Part shown: one piece after another, positions 7,278 to 15,168 of the stretch
How the letters are laid out: every line of letters begins with the position of its first letter
Position numbering within the stretch: position 1 is the first letter of the stretch
Source: an uncultured Lachnospiraceae bacterium
GTDB taxonomy: Bacteria; Bacillota; Clostridia; Lachnospirales; Lachnospiraceae
Direction of reading: 5' to 3'
DNA length: 36,073 nucleotides
Assembly: GCA_910583965.1 (NCBI GenBank)
Contig: CAJUAE010000019.1
Coordinates: 7,794 to 43,866, forward strand
The notes under the pieces: model-generated
What the model was told of the DNA's origin: nothing
Database searches by the model: none
What the model saw: the letters and a program-made list of their open reading frames with translations, nothing else
Position numbers and translations under genes: made by a program

Positions 7278-8145
7278 ATTCGTTCGCCCCTTCTGTTATA
7301 TATCGTTCAAGTGCCTCCCTAAATTCCTGTTTCGTAAGCACTCCTTTTGGCATTGGAAATCCTTCTTTTGCAAGCTCATGCGCAAGTAATGTTACCTGTG
7401 GTACATCAAGACGAAGCTCCTTTAATCGCTCCACTTCAGAGAATACTTCTCGCGGCGTTCCCTGAAGTGTAACTTTGCCTTTATCCATTACATAAACCCT
7501 ATCCGCATAAATCACTTCTTCCATATAATGTGTAATCAAAATCACAGTGATCTGTTCTACATCATTCAATGCGCGAACTGCACGAATAACTTCCTTGCGC
7601 CCCATTGGATCTAACATTGCTGTGGGCTCATCAAGCACAATACATTTTGGATGCATAGCAATCACACCTGCTATGGAAACTCTTTGTTTCTGTCCGCCGG
7701 AAAGTTTATTGGGTGAAAATTTACGAAACGAATACATTCCCACAGCCTTAAGACTCTCCTCCACGCGCTCCCAAATCTCTTTTGTGGGCACGCCCATATT
7801 CTCAGGGCCAAATCCTACATCTTCCTCGACAATCTGACCAATGATTTGATTATCTGGATTCTGAAAAACCATTCCTGCTGTCTGTCGGATATCCCACACA
7901 TGCGCCTCATCCTTTGTATCCTTTCCATCTACCCAGACTGTTCCCTCTGTAGGATACAGAATTGCATTTAAATGCTTTGCTAACGTTGACTTACCAGAGC
8001 CATTATGTCCTAACACAGCCACAAAATCCCCCTGCTTTATATCAAGGTTTACATCATCCACCGCTGTGGTTATTCCTTCCACATTGCCTTCCTCGTCACG
8101 TCGTATATATTCATATATCAAATCCTTGACTTTGATTAAACCCAT
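7258..8145 (-). CDS. ecfA1: ECF transporter ATPase EcfA1
   Basis: This is the partner ATPase of EcfA2. Walker A is GHNGSGKSTLAKHLN near residue 45. The Q-loop is VFQNPDNQI, the signature LSGGQKQRVSIAG, Walker B CIVLDEPTAMLDPMG and the switch histidine ITHYMEEV. The 295-aa length is typical. A GGGGGAA site precedes the ATG. It lies 95 nt after the J-domain gene with no clear terminator between them, so read-through from that gene is possible. Confidence 0.96.
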   Translation of the reverse strand: MGLIKVKDLIYEYIRRDEEGNVEGITTAVDDVNLDIKQGDFVAVLGHNGSGKSTLAKHLNAILYPTEGTVWVDGKDTKDEAHVWDIRQTAGMVFQNPDNQIIGQIVEEDVGFGPENMGVPTKEIWERVEESLKAVGMYSFRKFSPNKLSGGQKQRVSIAGVIAMHPKCIVLDEPTAMLDPMGRKEVIRAVRALNDVEQITVILITHYMEEVIYADRVYVMDKGKVTLQGTPREVFSEVERLKELRLDVPQVTLLAHELAKEGFPMPKGVLTKQEFREALERYITEGANEYANYFG

Positions 8146-8240
8146 GTTAATTCCCCCATACCACCTCTAGCACGCTGTCTTTTGCGTTTTTCCTGTGCAA
8201 AATTTAAACATTCTCCGTCTATATCCTATCTAACTTTGGA

Positions 8241-8957
8241 CTATTTTTTCCGTTCATCTTCCTGCATCTGCTGTTGCATAAATGCCTGATGCAATTTCCT
8301 GCGCTGCAATACTTCCTTGTGCTCCTTATCCAATGCAATCTGGCGTTTGATTGTCTCCGCCAACCAGATTGCACGTATCTTCTCAAGAATTTCTTCCTCT
8401 GTACTCTTAGAAGTCCCTGTCATCTGATCTGTATATTCTTTTCCATAAAATTGCATCTGCTGTTGACGCTTTTTGGTATTCTTATATTCTTCTTCCCATT
8501 TTTGGATTTTTTCTCTGTCTTTCTCTTTTTCTTTCTGTCTTTTGTAGCTAGCTTTTGCCGCAGCCGTACTTGCATAAACTTTAGCTGGTCTGGCATTTAT
8601 TGGGGTTTTATTTGCCTGAGCTGCTCCCATTGTTCCCGTAAAATACAAATTGTTATATTGCCAACTATTTGTATTATATATCGTCTTATCTCCAGCACTA
8701 CCAAAAGGATTATAACCTGAATTGGCAGCCGTAGTCGTTCTTGTCAATGGGGTATTGTTCGGATGATTTAATAAATATTCATATGCCTTTTGTACTTTAA
8801 TATAATAGTCTTTGGTATCTGTATCTGGGTTCATATCTGGATGATATAGTTTGGCTTTGTACCGATATGCTCTTTTAATCTGTTCCTCGGAAGCATTTTC
8901 ACCAATTCCCAGATAATAACACGCCTCTTTTCTTGTCATATTTCCATATTTATCCAT
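8241..8957 (-). CDS. J-domain protein of unknown role
   Basis: A J-domain occupies residues about 8-66: EACYYLGIGENASEEQIKRA, then AKLYHPDMNPD with an intact HPD at 39-41, then a helix ending AYEYLLN. Such domains stimulate the ATPase of an Hsp70 partner. The middle (about 67-130) is low in complexity and rich in N, T, A and Y. The last 100 residues are strongly charged (KEKEKDREKIQKWEEEYKN and onwards) and probably form a coiled coil. There is no glycine/phenylalanine region and no zinc domain, so it is not a canonical DnaJ. It sits between rplQ and ecfA1 with its own promoter. Its client is unknown. Confidence 0.85.
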   Translation of the reverse strand: MDKYGNMTRKEACYYLGIGENASEEQIKRAYRYKAKLYHPDMNPDTDTKDYYIKVQKAYEYLLNHPNNTPLTRTTTAANSGYNPFGSAGDKTIYNTNSWQYNNLYFTGTMGAAQANKTPINARPAKVYASTAAAKASYKRQKEKEKDREKIQKWEEEYKNTKKRQQQMQFYGKEYTDQMTGTSKSTEEEILEKIRAIWLAETIKRQIALDKEHKEVLQRRKLHQAFMQQQMQEDERKK

Positions 8958-9059
8958 AACCGTTATATTCCTCTCACACCCACTACAATTCCTGTATGCA
9001 CACTACTGTATATGGCAGATAGCCATTCAGAAATATAGGTGTATTTCATAGCATATCCC

Positions 9060-9092
9060 ATTATACTTGACAGTCGCTTTTTTAACTGTCAA
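9060..9092 (-). promoter_or_regulatory. Promoter with overlapping inverted repeat upstream of the J-domain gene
   Basis: On the minus strand a TATAAT box (9060-9065) lies about 100 nt before the J-domain ATG. An exact 8-bp inverted repeat, TTGACAGT (9067-9074) with ACTGTCAA (9085-9092), fills the space upstream. The only TTGACA is 21 nt from the -10, too far for a normal sigma-A promoter. The inverted repeat may therefore be an operator, or a hairpin, at a factor-dependent promoter. Confidence 0.45.
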
Positions 9093-9148
9093 TATAATTT
9101 CAGTTCCTATACTTCTGAATGATTACCATTTTTGTGATAAATTATGCC

Positions 9149-9174
9149 AAAAACGCTCCCAAAACATGGGAGCG
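9149..9174 (-). terminator. Intrinsic terminator at the end of the ribosomal protein cluster
   Basis: An 8-bp stem, CGCTCCCA with TGGGAGCG, around a short loop is followed on the minus strand by TTTTTGG. It lies 19 nt after the rplQ stop and separates the ribosomal cluster from the J-domain gene. Confidence 0.9.
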
Positions 9175-9193
9175 CCAAAAATTCAATTTTCTT

Positions 9194-9736
9194 TTATACA
9201 AACTCAAGTACTACCTGCATAGCTCCATCGCCCTTACGCTGTCCGATCTTGATGATTCTTGTATATCCACCTTTACGTCCAACATACTTTGGTGCAACCT
9301 CATCAAATAATTTTGCCACAAGATCAAGTTCCTTTGTGTTTCTTTTCTTGCCAGCATTCTTCGTAGGAACTTCCTTCACGGTGTATAATACCTTGAGTAT
9401 CTGTCTTCTAGCATGAAGTCTTGATGGCAAATCCTTCTTAATTTCCTTCTCAACTTCATCATAAACAGTAACTCTCTTACCGTTCTTTTCTTCTTTTACA
9501 CGCTTGCCATCTTTATCTTTTCTGGCAACCTTCGCAGTAACTTTAACCATCTCAAAGTTATCTTTTTCTTTTACTGCCAGTGCAATCAATCCCTCTACAA
9601 TCTTCTGAACTTCCTTCGCTCTTGCTTCTGTTGTGATGATTCTACCTTCTTTGCTGGCAATCAAAGCTGTAACCTGCCCTCTTAATAAGGCCTTTCTCTG
9701 ATCTGATGTTCTTCCGAGTTTTCTATAACCTGCCAT
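9194..9736 (-). CDS. rplQ: Ribosomal protein L17 with a large internal insertion
   Basis: This 50S protein lies near the exit tunnel. The N-terminus (GYRKLGRTSDQRKALLR) and C-terminus (GGYTRIIKIGQRKGDGAM) are standard. The protein is 180 aa, whereas Bacillus L17 is about 120. About 45 extra residues (roughly 59-104) lie before the conserved LHARRQ. They are highly charged (KDKDGKRVKEEKNGKRV, then YDEVEKEIKKD). A smaller insertion follows. A GGAG site precedes the ATG. The 221-nt gap to rpoA is unusually long and contains a second Shine-Dalgarno-like AAGGAGGG without a gene behind it. Confidence 0.97.
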   Translation of the reverse strand: MAGYRKLGRTSDQRKALLRGQVTALIASKEGRIITTEARAKEVQKIVEGLIALAVKEKDNFEMVKVTAKVARKDKDGKRVKEEKNGKRVTVYDEVEKEIKKDLPSRLHARRQILKVLYTVKEVPTKNAGKKRNTKELDLVAKLFDEVAPKYVGRKGGYTRIIKIGQRKGDGAMQVVLEFV

Positions 9737-9957
9737 ATTAGGCTCCTTTCATTGTGAGGACATATCACCTACCATCTATCAGCCAAAAAACTGTTATGTA
9801 GGCTACCCTCCTTGGTGGAACAAATGACAACGCCCTTTGGACTTACTTATCAAATGTTAATGAATAAATTCCATCTTTGAGTACAAATGCGAACTCTTTG
9901 GAATTACCGCATCTGCATAGGATTCAACTTACATTTTTATCCGAATCGCTATCTTGT

Positions 9958-10923
9958 TCAATCTTCTATCGGATTGAGTTGTAAGCCTAACTCTTTTAAT
10001 TTTGCCAATACCTCGTCTAACGACTTGCGCCCCAAATTGCGAACCTTCATCATATCTTCTGATGTGCGATTCGTCAACTCCTCGACAGTATTGATGCCTG
10101 CTCGTTTCAGGCAGTTGTATGAACGAACAGATAACTCTAACTCGTCAATGCTCATCTCGAGTACCTTTTCCTTTTCATCATCCTCTTTCTCAATCATAAC
10201 TTCTGCATTCTTTGCATTTTCAGAAAGATTGATGAAAAGCTTCAAATGTTCACTCAATACCTTAGCTGCCAGACTGACTGCCTCATCAGGAGCCAGTGTC
10301 GCATCTGTATAAACATCTAAAGACAATTTATCGTAATCTGTAATTTGACCGACACGGGTATTCTCCACAGTGACATTTACTCGTTCTACAGGGGTATAAA
10401 TAGAATCCACTGCTATCACACCGATTGGCAGATCCTCACTTTTGTTTTTGTCCGCACTGATATAGCCTCTACCCTTTGTAATCAATATTTCCATGTAAAG
10501 TTTGCTATCTTTACCGCCATTCAAAGTCGCAATAACCTGATCCGGATTCATAATTTCAATGTCCTGATCCACTTGAATATCAGACGCTCTGATAACACCT
10601 TCACCCTCAAAATCAATAATTGCCTTTTTTACTTCATCCGTTTCACAGTTATTTTTGATCGCCAGACTTTTTAGGTTCATAACAATCTCAGTCACATCTT
10701 CCTTGACTCCAGGAATCGAACTGAACTCATGCAGAACACCATCAATTTTAACCTGACTCACCGCTGCACCGGGTAGGGAAGCAAGCATAATCCTCCTGAG
10801 AGAATTGCCCAGTGTAATTCCGTATCCTCTCTCCAAAGGTTCCACGATAAATTTACCGTATCTTTTGTCTTCAGAGATTTCCGCCACTTCAATATTTGGA
10901 CTGTCAAAATCAAATGCCAACAC
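9958..10923 (-). CDS. rpoA: RNA polymerase alpha subunit
   Basis: The alpha dimer nucleates RNA polymerase assembly. The N-terminal domain includes YGKFIVEPLERGYGITLGNS and RRIMLASLPG. The C-terminal DNA-binding domain has the helix-hairpin-helix segment RNLGRKSLDEVLAKLKELG. The start is the GTG at 10923 (product begins M-LAFDFDSPNIEVAEI, 321 aa), because AGGAGG lies 9 nt upstream and family members begin there. A longer ATG frame to 11037 has no family similarity in its first 38 residues. The gap to rpsD is 159 nt. Confidence 0.97.
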   Translation of the reverse strand: MLAFDFDSPNIEVAEISEDKRYGKFIVEPLERGYGITLGNSLRRIMLASLPGAAVSQVKIDGVLHEFSSIPGVKEDVTEIVMNLKSLAIKNNCETDEVKKAIIDFEGEGVIRASDIQVDQDIEIMNPDQVIATLNGGKDSKLYMEILITKGRGYISADKNKSEDLPIGVIAVDSIYTPVERVNVTVENTRVGQITDYDKLSLDVYTDATLAPDEAVSLAAKVLSEHLKLFINLSENAKNAEVMIEKEDDEKEKVLEMSIDELELSVRSYNCLKRAGINTVEELTNRTSEDMMKVRNLGRKSLDEVLAKLKELGLQLNPIED

Positions 10924-11082
10924 TGTAAATACCCTCCTTACTAAATGGATGTGAAAAGTAACTTTCTCGCAAATTTCCCCTTGCAAAATTGCTACTGTAT
11001 TTATAAGTGCAACAATAGAAAGTACACATATGCGCACTTCCTACTGTCAAATTCTTATTTCCTGCTTATTCTTCCGATAAAA

Positions 11083-11676
11083 TTACTTAGAATATAACTC
11101 GACGATAAGCATCTCATCTACAGGAACATCAATCACTTCTCTAGAAGGAAGCTCTTTAATCGTACCCTTAAAATTTTCCTGATCAACATCCATCCATTCT
11201 GGAGCCAGTCTGCCGTTTGTTGACTCTGCAATATCCTTATATCTCTGTAAGCTTCTGGATTTCTCTCTAATCTCGATTACATCACCTGTGCTAATCAGAT
11301 AAGAAGGAATATTGACGCACTTTCCATTTACCAACACATGCTTATGACCAACAACTTGTCTGGCTTCTCTCCTTGTTCTGGCAAATCCCATACGAAAGAC
11401 AACATTGTCAAGTCTTCTCTCAAGAAGAACCATTAGGTTTTCACCAGTCATTCCCTTCATTCTATCAGCTTTCTCATAATAATTACGGAAAGGTTTCTCA
11501 AGCACACCGTAAATGAACTTTGCTTTCTGCTTCTCTCTCAACTGCAACCCATACTCGCTCATTTTCTTTCCGGCTCTTGGAGACTTTCTTTTTGATTTTT
11601 TACCATATCCTAAAAATACAGGATCCAAATCAAGAGATCTGCATCTTTTAAGTACAGGAACTCTGTTTACTGCCAT
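11083..11676 (-). CDS. rpsD: Ribosomal protein S4
   Basis: S4 is a primary 16S rRNA binding protein. The 197-aa protein has the S4 RNA-binding domain in its second half (LDNVVFRMGFARTRREARQ, then VGHKHVLVNGKCVNIPSYLI). The N-terminal region lacks the zinc-binding cysteine cluster (a single Cys at residue 12), so it is the C-minus form. Here it sits inside the alpha operon between rpsK and rpoA; in Bacillus subtilis it is elsewhere. Confidence 0.97.
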   Translation of the reverse strand: MAVNRVPVLKRCRSLDLDPVFLGYGKKSKRKSPRAGKKMSEYGLQLREKQKAKFIYGVLEKPFRNYYEKADRMKGMTGENLMVLLERRLDNVVFRMGFARTRREARQVVGHKHVLVNGKCVNIPSYLISTGDVIEIREKSRSLQRYKDIAESTNGRLAPEWMDVDQENFKGTIKELPSREVIDVPVDEMLIVELYSK

Positions 11677-11694
11677 GTTTTTATCCTCCTCACA

Positions 11695-12090
11695 TTATAC
11701 TCTGCGGCGCTTTGGTGGGCGGCATCCATTATGTGGAACTGGCGTCACATCTTTGATGCTAGTCACTTCAAGACCACACGCCTGAAGTGCACGAATTGCA
11801 GCTTCTCTACCAGAACCAGGCCCCTTTACCATAACATCAACAGACTTCAAGCCATGTACCAAAGCAGCTTTTGTAGCTGTCTCGGCTGCCATCTGAGCAG
11901 CATATGGAGTAGATTTCTTTGAACCTCTAAATCCCAGACCACCTGCACTTGCCCATGAAAGAGCATTTCCATCATTATCTGTCAATGTAACAATTGTATT
12001 GTTAAATGATGACTGGATATGTGCCTGTCCTCGTTCAACGTTTTTCTTTACGCGCTTTTTTGTCACTTTTTTGGTAACTTTTTTAGCCAT
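11695..12090 (-). CDS. rpsK: Ribosomal protein S11
   Basis: This 30S platform protein lies near the mRNA path. It has 131 residues with AHIQSSFNNTIVTLTD, SWASAGGLGFRGSKKSTPYA and the C-terminal DVTPVPHNGCRPPKRRRV. The N-terminus is lysine-rich with a short internal repetition (KKVTKKVTKK). It is separated from rpsM by 109 nt that contain a duplicated piece of the rpsM 3' end. Confidence 0.98.
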   Translation of the reverse strand: MAKKVTKKVTKKRVKKNVERGQAHIQSSFNNTIVTLTDNDGNALSWASAGGLGFRGSKKSTPYAAQMAAETATKAALVHGLKSVDVMVKGPGSGREAAIRALQACGLEVTSIKDVTPVPHNGCRPPKRRRV

Positions 12091-12152
12091 ACTAAACTAA
12101 CCTACTTTCTCATTTCAACTTATTGTTCGCAATGTCTCATCGCAAGCTGAGA

Positions 12153-12225
12153 CTATTTCTTCTTATTTGCTACTGTTCAAAAAATGAACCTCTCAAACCT
12201 TATTTCTTCTTATTTGCCACTGTTC
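12153..12225 (-). repeat. Partial duplication of the rpsM 3' end
   Basis: The last codons of rpsM (encoding TVANKKK-stop, 12200-12225) recur at 12153-12178, 47 nt downstream, with two differences in 26 bases. The copy even ends in an in-frame stop (TAG instead of TAA). A GTTCA...TGAAC hairpin lies between the copies, and a GTCTCA...TGAGAC hairpin follows (about 12133-12153). Confidence 0.85.
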
Positions 12226-12568
12226 TCTTAGGACCTTTTCTTGTTCTAGCATTTGTCTTTGTCTTCTGACCACGAACAGGAAGTCCTTTTCTATGACGGA
12301 TACCACGATAGCATCCAATTTCCTGTAATCTTTTGATATTCAAAGCAATCTCACGTCTGAGATCACCTTCCACCATATACTCCTCGTCAATGATCACGCT
12401 AATTTTCTTAACATCATCATCAGTCAGATCCCGAACACGGATATCAGGATTAACACCTGCCTTCTCAAGGATCTTGTTTGCACTTACTCTACCAATACCG
12501 TAGATATAAGTCAATCCAATCTCTACACGTTTTTCTCTTGGTAAGTCAACACCAGCAATACGAGCCAT
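12200..12568 (-). CDS. rpsM: Ribosomal protein S13
   Basis: This 30S head protein contacts the large subunit and P-site tRNA. The 122-aa protein starts MARIAGVDLPREKRVEIGLT, carries the helix-two-turn-helix region around LTYIYGIGRVSANKILEKAG, and ends RTRKGPKRTVANKKK, the usual basic tail. GGAGG precedes the ATG. It is the first gene of the alpha-operon part and has a long structured spacer upstream. Confidence 0.98.
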   Translation of the reverse strand: MARIAGVDLPREKRVEIGLTYIYGIGRVSANKILEKAGVNPDIRVRDLTDDDVKKISVIIDEEYMVEGDLRREIALNIKRLQEIGCYRGIRHRKGLPVRGQKTKTNARTRKGPKRTVANKKK

Positions 12569-12645
12569 GTTAAAATTCCTCCATTTTGCCTTGTGATAAG
12601 ATTTTGAAATTATCCTGTCACAGTTAATAGTAAACTAATTGATTG

Positions 12646-12721
12646 GGGCAGATTGCCCGACCGGATATCTATCCAGTTTGTCCGATACTACTCGGGGCAG
12701 AATGTCTTATTTTTTTCTGCC
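12646..12721 (-). promoter_or_regulatory. Four back-to-back hairpins in the rpsM leader
   Basis: The 318-nt gap between rpmJ and rpsM contains four adjacent perfect hairpins. They are GGGCA-3-TGCCC (12646-12658), GGAT-4-ATCC (12663-12674), CCGA-6-TCGG (12682-12695) and GGCAGAA-12-TTCTGCC (12696-12721). In other bacteria the alpha operon is controlled by S4 binding to the leader before rpsM. The position makes such a role plausible here, but no known leader class was recognised. Confidence 0.5.
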
Positions 12722-12814
12722 ACTTCGACACTTTGTCAAAGCTTTTTTCGCGAAACTTTTCTCGGTATCAAGAAGTAAACACACAACAGACTAAATGTCC
12801 GTTATATATTTATA

Positions 12815-12848
12815 GTATGTATTCTGATTGACGGTTTAGAATACATAC
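12815..12848 (-). other. 11-bp hairpin downstream of rpmJ
   Basis: GTATGTATTCT pairs perfectly with AGAATACATAC around a 12-nt loop, 38 nt after the rpmJ stop. No U-run follows on the minus strand, so it is more likely an RNA processing or stability element than an intrinsic terminator. Confidence 0.6.
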
Positions 12849-12886
12849 CTCAGCCGCTCTTTGTTACAGATTCAAAAGGATTTTCC

Positions 12887-13000
12887 TTAACCTTGTCTCT
12901 GCTTGTGTTTCGGATTTTCACAGATAATTCTGATCTTTCCTTTTCTCTTGATAACTTTGCATTTCTCGCAAATAGGTTTTACTGATGATCTAACTTTCAT
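12887..13000 (-). CDS. rpmJ: Ribosomal protein L36
   Basis: A 37-codon gene encodes the smallest 50S protein. The translation starts MKVRSSVKPICEKCKVIKRK and ends ICENPKHKQRQG. It keeps the zinc ligands C-x2-C, C and H, so this is the zinc-binding form. GGAGGG lies upstream of the ATG. It is placed between infA and rpsM, its standard position. Confidence 0.97.
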   Translation of the reverse strand: MKVRSSVKPICEKCKVIKRKGKIRIICENPKHKQRQG

Positions 13001-13093
13001 GTTAAACCCTCCTTTCAAAAAGACCGTTTTACATTATATCATGCAGCTTGGGCAAATGCAAGCCCTATCCTAAAAATATTTTTATAAAATAGT

Positions 13094-13312
13094 TTATTTG
13101 TCTCTCCATATAATTCGTCCTTTAGACAAATCGTATGGGGATAACTCTAATGTTACTTTATCACCCGGAAGGATGCGGATAAAATTCTGTCTCAGCTTTC
13201 CGCTGATGTGGGCGAGCACCCTATGGCCATTTTCCAACTCCACATGAAACATTGTATTGGGGAGCTTTTCAACTACGGTTCCTTCGATTTCGATCACATC
13301 GGACTTTGACAT
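13094..13312 (-). CDS. infA: Translation initiation factor IF-1
   Basis: IF-1 binds the A site of the 30S subunit during initiation. The 72-aa protein is a single OB fold with KSDVIEIEGTVVEKLPNTMF, HVLAHISGKLRQ-type central part (here HRVLAHISGKLRQNFIRILP) and GDKVTLELSPYDLSKGRI. It is 2 nt from the stop of the KOW gene, so translation is probably coupled. Confidence 0.98.
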   Translation of the reverse strand: MSKSDVIEIEGTVVEKLPNTMFHVELENGHRVLAHISGKLRQNFIRILPGDKVTLELSPYDLSKGRIIWRDK

Positions 13313-13314
13313 TA

Positions 13315-13560
13315 TTATACCTCCTTAATGTCTCTATATAACTTGATTATATGCTTTATTTCCTCGTTTGTCACAGACGAGATATCAATCCTTCGGTTCT
13401 TTTTTATGATCTGTATATGTTTTTTATTTTTTTTCTTTGGTCTGTCGAGTGTTCGCACTGCTCCGTCTACAACATACACAAAATCCTTTGTTTCCTCAAT
13501 GATAAGATACAGAGCCTCCTTATCATGTCCTGCCAGCGAGTATGCCAGAAAACCTGTCAT
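13315..13560 (-). CDS. KOW-domain putative RNA-binding protein
   Basis: The product is a small basic protein of 81 aa. The N-terminal half reads like a KOW/L14e-type fold (GFLAYSLAGHDKEALYLIIE, then YVVDGAVRTLDRPKKKNKKH). The second half is lysine/arginine rich followed by an acidic-basic helix. AGGAG precedes the ATG. It is embedded between map and infA with 2-41 nt spacers. Such a gene occurs in this place in many Clostridia but not in Bacillus subtilis or Escherichia coli. Its function is not known; binding to ribosomal RNA is the natural guess. Confidence 0.75.
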   Translation of the reverse strand: MTGFLAYSLAGHDKEALYLIIEETKDFVYVVDGAVRTLDRPKKKNKKHIQIIKKNRRIDISSVTNEEIKHIIKLYRDIKEV

Positions 13561-13601
13561 TTTTCTCTCTCCTATAATTTGTCTTTTTCCTTTTCTATTT
13601 T

Positions 13602-14354
13602 CTATAAGAGTGTCAGAATCTCCGGTTCACCATCAGTTATCAGAATCGTATTCTCATAATGTGCGGACAGTGACCCATCCTCTGTAACGACTGTCCAGTT
13701 ATCATCCAACCATTCGACATCACCGCAGCCCATATTGATCATAGGTTCTATCGCAAGCGTCATACCAGCCCGAAGTTTTATCCCTCTCTTTTTCTGTCTG
13801 AAGTTTGGCACCTCTGGCTCCTCGTGAAGAGAAGTTCCAATTCCATGTCCCACCAAATCCCGAACGATGCCATACCCAAACTTTGATACATAACTGTCAA
13901 TTGTATTCGATATATCATGGAGGTAATTCCCTGCTGTAGCTCTCTTTACTCCCTCAAAAAATGATTTCTTCGTCTCGTCTATCAGTTTTTGTGCTTCTGG
14001 ACTAATCCGGCCCACACCATGCGTCCTGGCAGCATCAGAATGATAACCCTTATAAATAAGTCCACAGTCAAGGCTTACAATATCACCTTCCTGCAGAATC
14101 CTGTCTGCTCTGGGAATCCCATGCACCACCTCGTCATTGACTGACACACAGATAGATGCTGGATATCCATTATAATGCAGGAAATTAGGAATGCATCCCA
14201 TATCCCGAATCAGTTTTTCACCAAGTTGGTCAATGTAAAGTGTGGATATCCCAGGTTCGATTGCCTGCTCAAGTTCCTCGTGCACCTTCGCTAAAAGTCT
14301 GCACGATTCCCGCATCAGACTAATCTCACGCTGTGACTTTATTGTAACAGCCAT
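13602..14354 (-). CDS. map: Type I methionine aminopeptidase
   Basis: It removes the initiator methionine from nascent proteins. The 250-aa length matches the short type I form. All five metal ligands are visible: SLDCGL and HSDAARTHG (two Asp), GHGIGTSLHEEP (His), AIEPM (Glu) and AHYENT (Glu). It follows adk by 30 nt, the usual secY-adk-map order. Confidence 0.97.
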   Translation of the reverse strand: MAVTIKSQREISLMRESCRLLAKVHEELEQAIEPGISTLYIDQLGEKLIRDMGCIPNFLHYNGYPASICVSVNDEVVHGIPRADRILQEGDIVSLDCGLIYKGYHSDAARTHGVGRISPEAQKLIDETKKSFFEGVKRATAGNYLHDISNTIDSYVSKFGYGIVRDLVGHGIGTSLHEEPEVPNFRQKKRGIKLRAGMTLAIEPMINMGCGDVEWLDDNWTVVTEDGSLSAHYENTILITDGEPEILTLL

Positions 14355-14384
14355 TTTTCTTATTCCCCCGCACCATACTTTTGA

Positions 14385-15026
14385 TTAAGACAATATATTG
14401 ACAATCGCCTCAAATACTTCCTTCATATCTACTGTGCCATCTACAGATTTCAATACCCCTTTTGCCTCATAGAAGTCAATCAATGGTTGTGTTTGTTTAT
14501 GATATACATCAAGACGATTCTTAACTGTCTCCGGTTTATCATCATCTCTCAATATCAATTCTGAGCCACAAGTATCACAAATGCCTTCTTTCTTGGATGG
14601 GATATGAACAATGTGATAAGTTGCACCACAATTCACACAAGCACGCCTTCCTGACATTCTATTGATAATATTCTCGTCAGGTACATCAACATTAACCGCA
14701 TAATCAATCTTATCCCCAAGTTCTGTAAGCGCCTTGTCAAGAACTTCTGCCTGCGGAATTGTTCTGGGAAAGCCATCCAATACATATCCATTTTTGCAGT
14801 CGTCCTGCGCTACTCTGTCAAGAAGTATCTTCACAGTAAGCTCATCTGGCACCAATAATCCTTGATCCATATACTTCTTTGCTTCCATACCAAGTTCTGT
14901 GCCATTCTTGATATTTGCGCGGAAAATATCTCCTGTGGAAATATGGGGAATTGTAAATTTCTCTGCGATCATCTTTGCCTGTGTCCCTTTTCCTGCTCCT
15001 GGTGCACCTAACATAATAATTTTCAT
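14385..15026 (-). CDS. adk: Adenylate kinase
   Basis: It interconverts AMP, ADP and ATP. The P-loop is GAPGAGKGTQA at residues 7-17. The LID domain has four cysteines (CVNC and CDTC), so it is the zinc-binding long form typical of Gram-positives. The length is 213 aa. It has a strong GGAGG site and a candidate promoter of its own at 15126-15154, so it may be expressed apart from secY. Confidence 0.98.
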   Translation of the reverse strand: MKIIMLGAPGAGKGTQAKMIAEKFTIPHISTGDIFRANIKNGTELGMEAKKYMDQGLLVPDELTVKILLDRVAQDDCKNGYVLDGFPRTIPQAEVLDKALTELGDKIDYAVNVDVPDENIINRMSGRRACVNCGATYHIVHIPSKKEGICDTCGSELILRDDDKPETVKNRLDVYHKQTQPLIDFYEAKGVLKSVDGTVDMKEVFEAIVNILS

Positions 15027-15125
15027 CCTGTTTTCCTCCTTTAAAATATTGCTGAAATTACTACACTACACAATACAGTATATGCCACTACACTGCTATA
15101 TTTCATAGCTTCAATTCAATTTACC

Positions 15126-15154
15126 ATATTACAAACAGGATAAACTCAACTCAA
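15126..15154 (-). promoter_or_regulatory. Candidate internal promoter upstream of adk
   Basis: TTGAGT (15149-15154) and TAATAT (15126-15131) are spaced by 17 nt on the minus strand in the 205-nt secY-adk gap, about 100 nt before the adk ATG. The -10 box is imperfect. Confidence 0.45.
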
Positions 15155-15168
15155 GCTATTCCATAATG

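Noticed and set aside
10924..11037. 38-residue N-terminal extension of RpoA
   Set aside because: The GTG at 10923 has a strong AGGAGG site and matches the family start; the extension has no site and no family likeness.
12815..12848. Terminator after rpmJ
   Set aside because: The stem is perfect but no U-run follows on the minus strand, so it is listed only as a hairpin.
13328..13687. Plus-strand hydrophobic frame opposite the KOW and map genes
   Set aside because: It is the antisense shadow of A/G-rich lysine codons (phenylalanine/leucine-rich product) without start signals.
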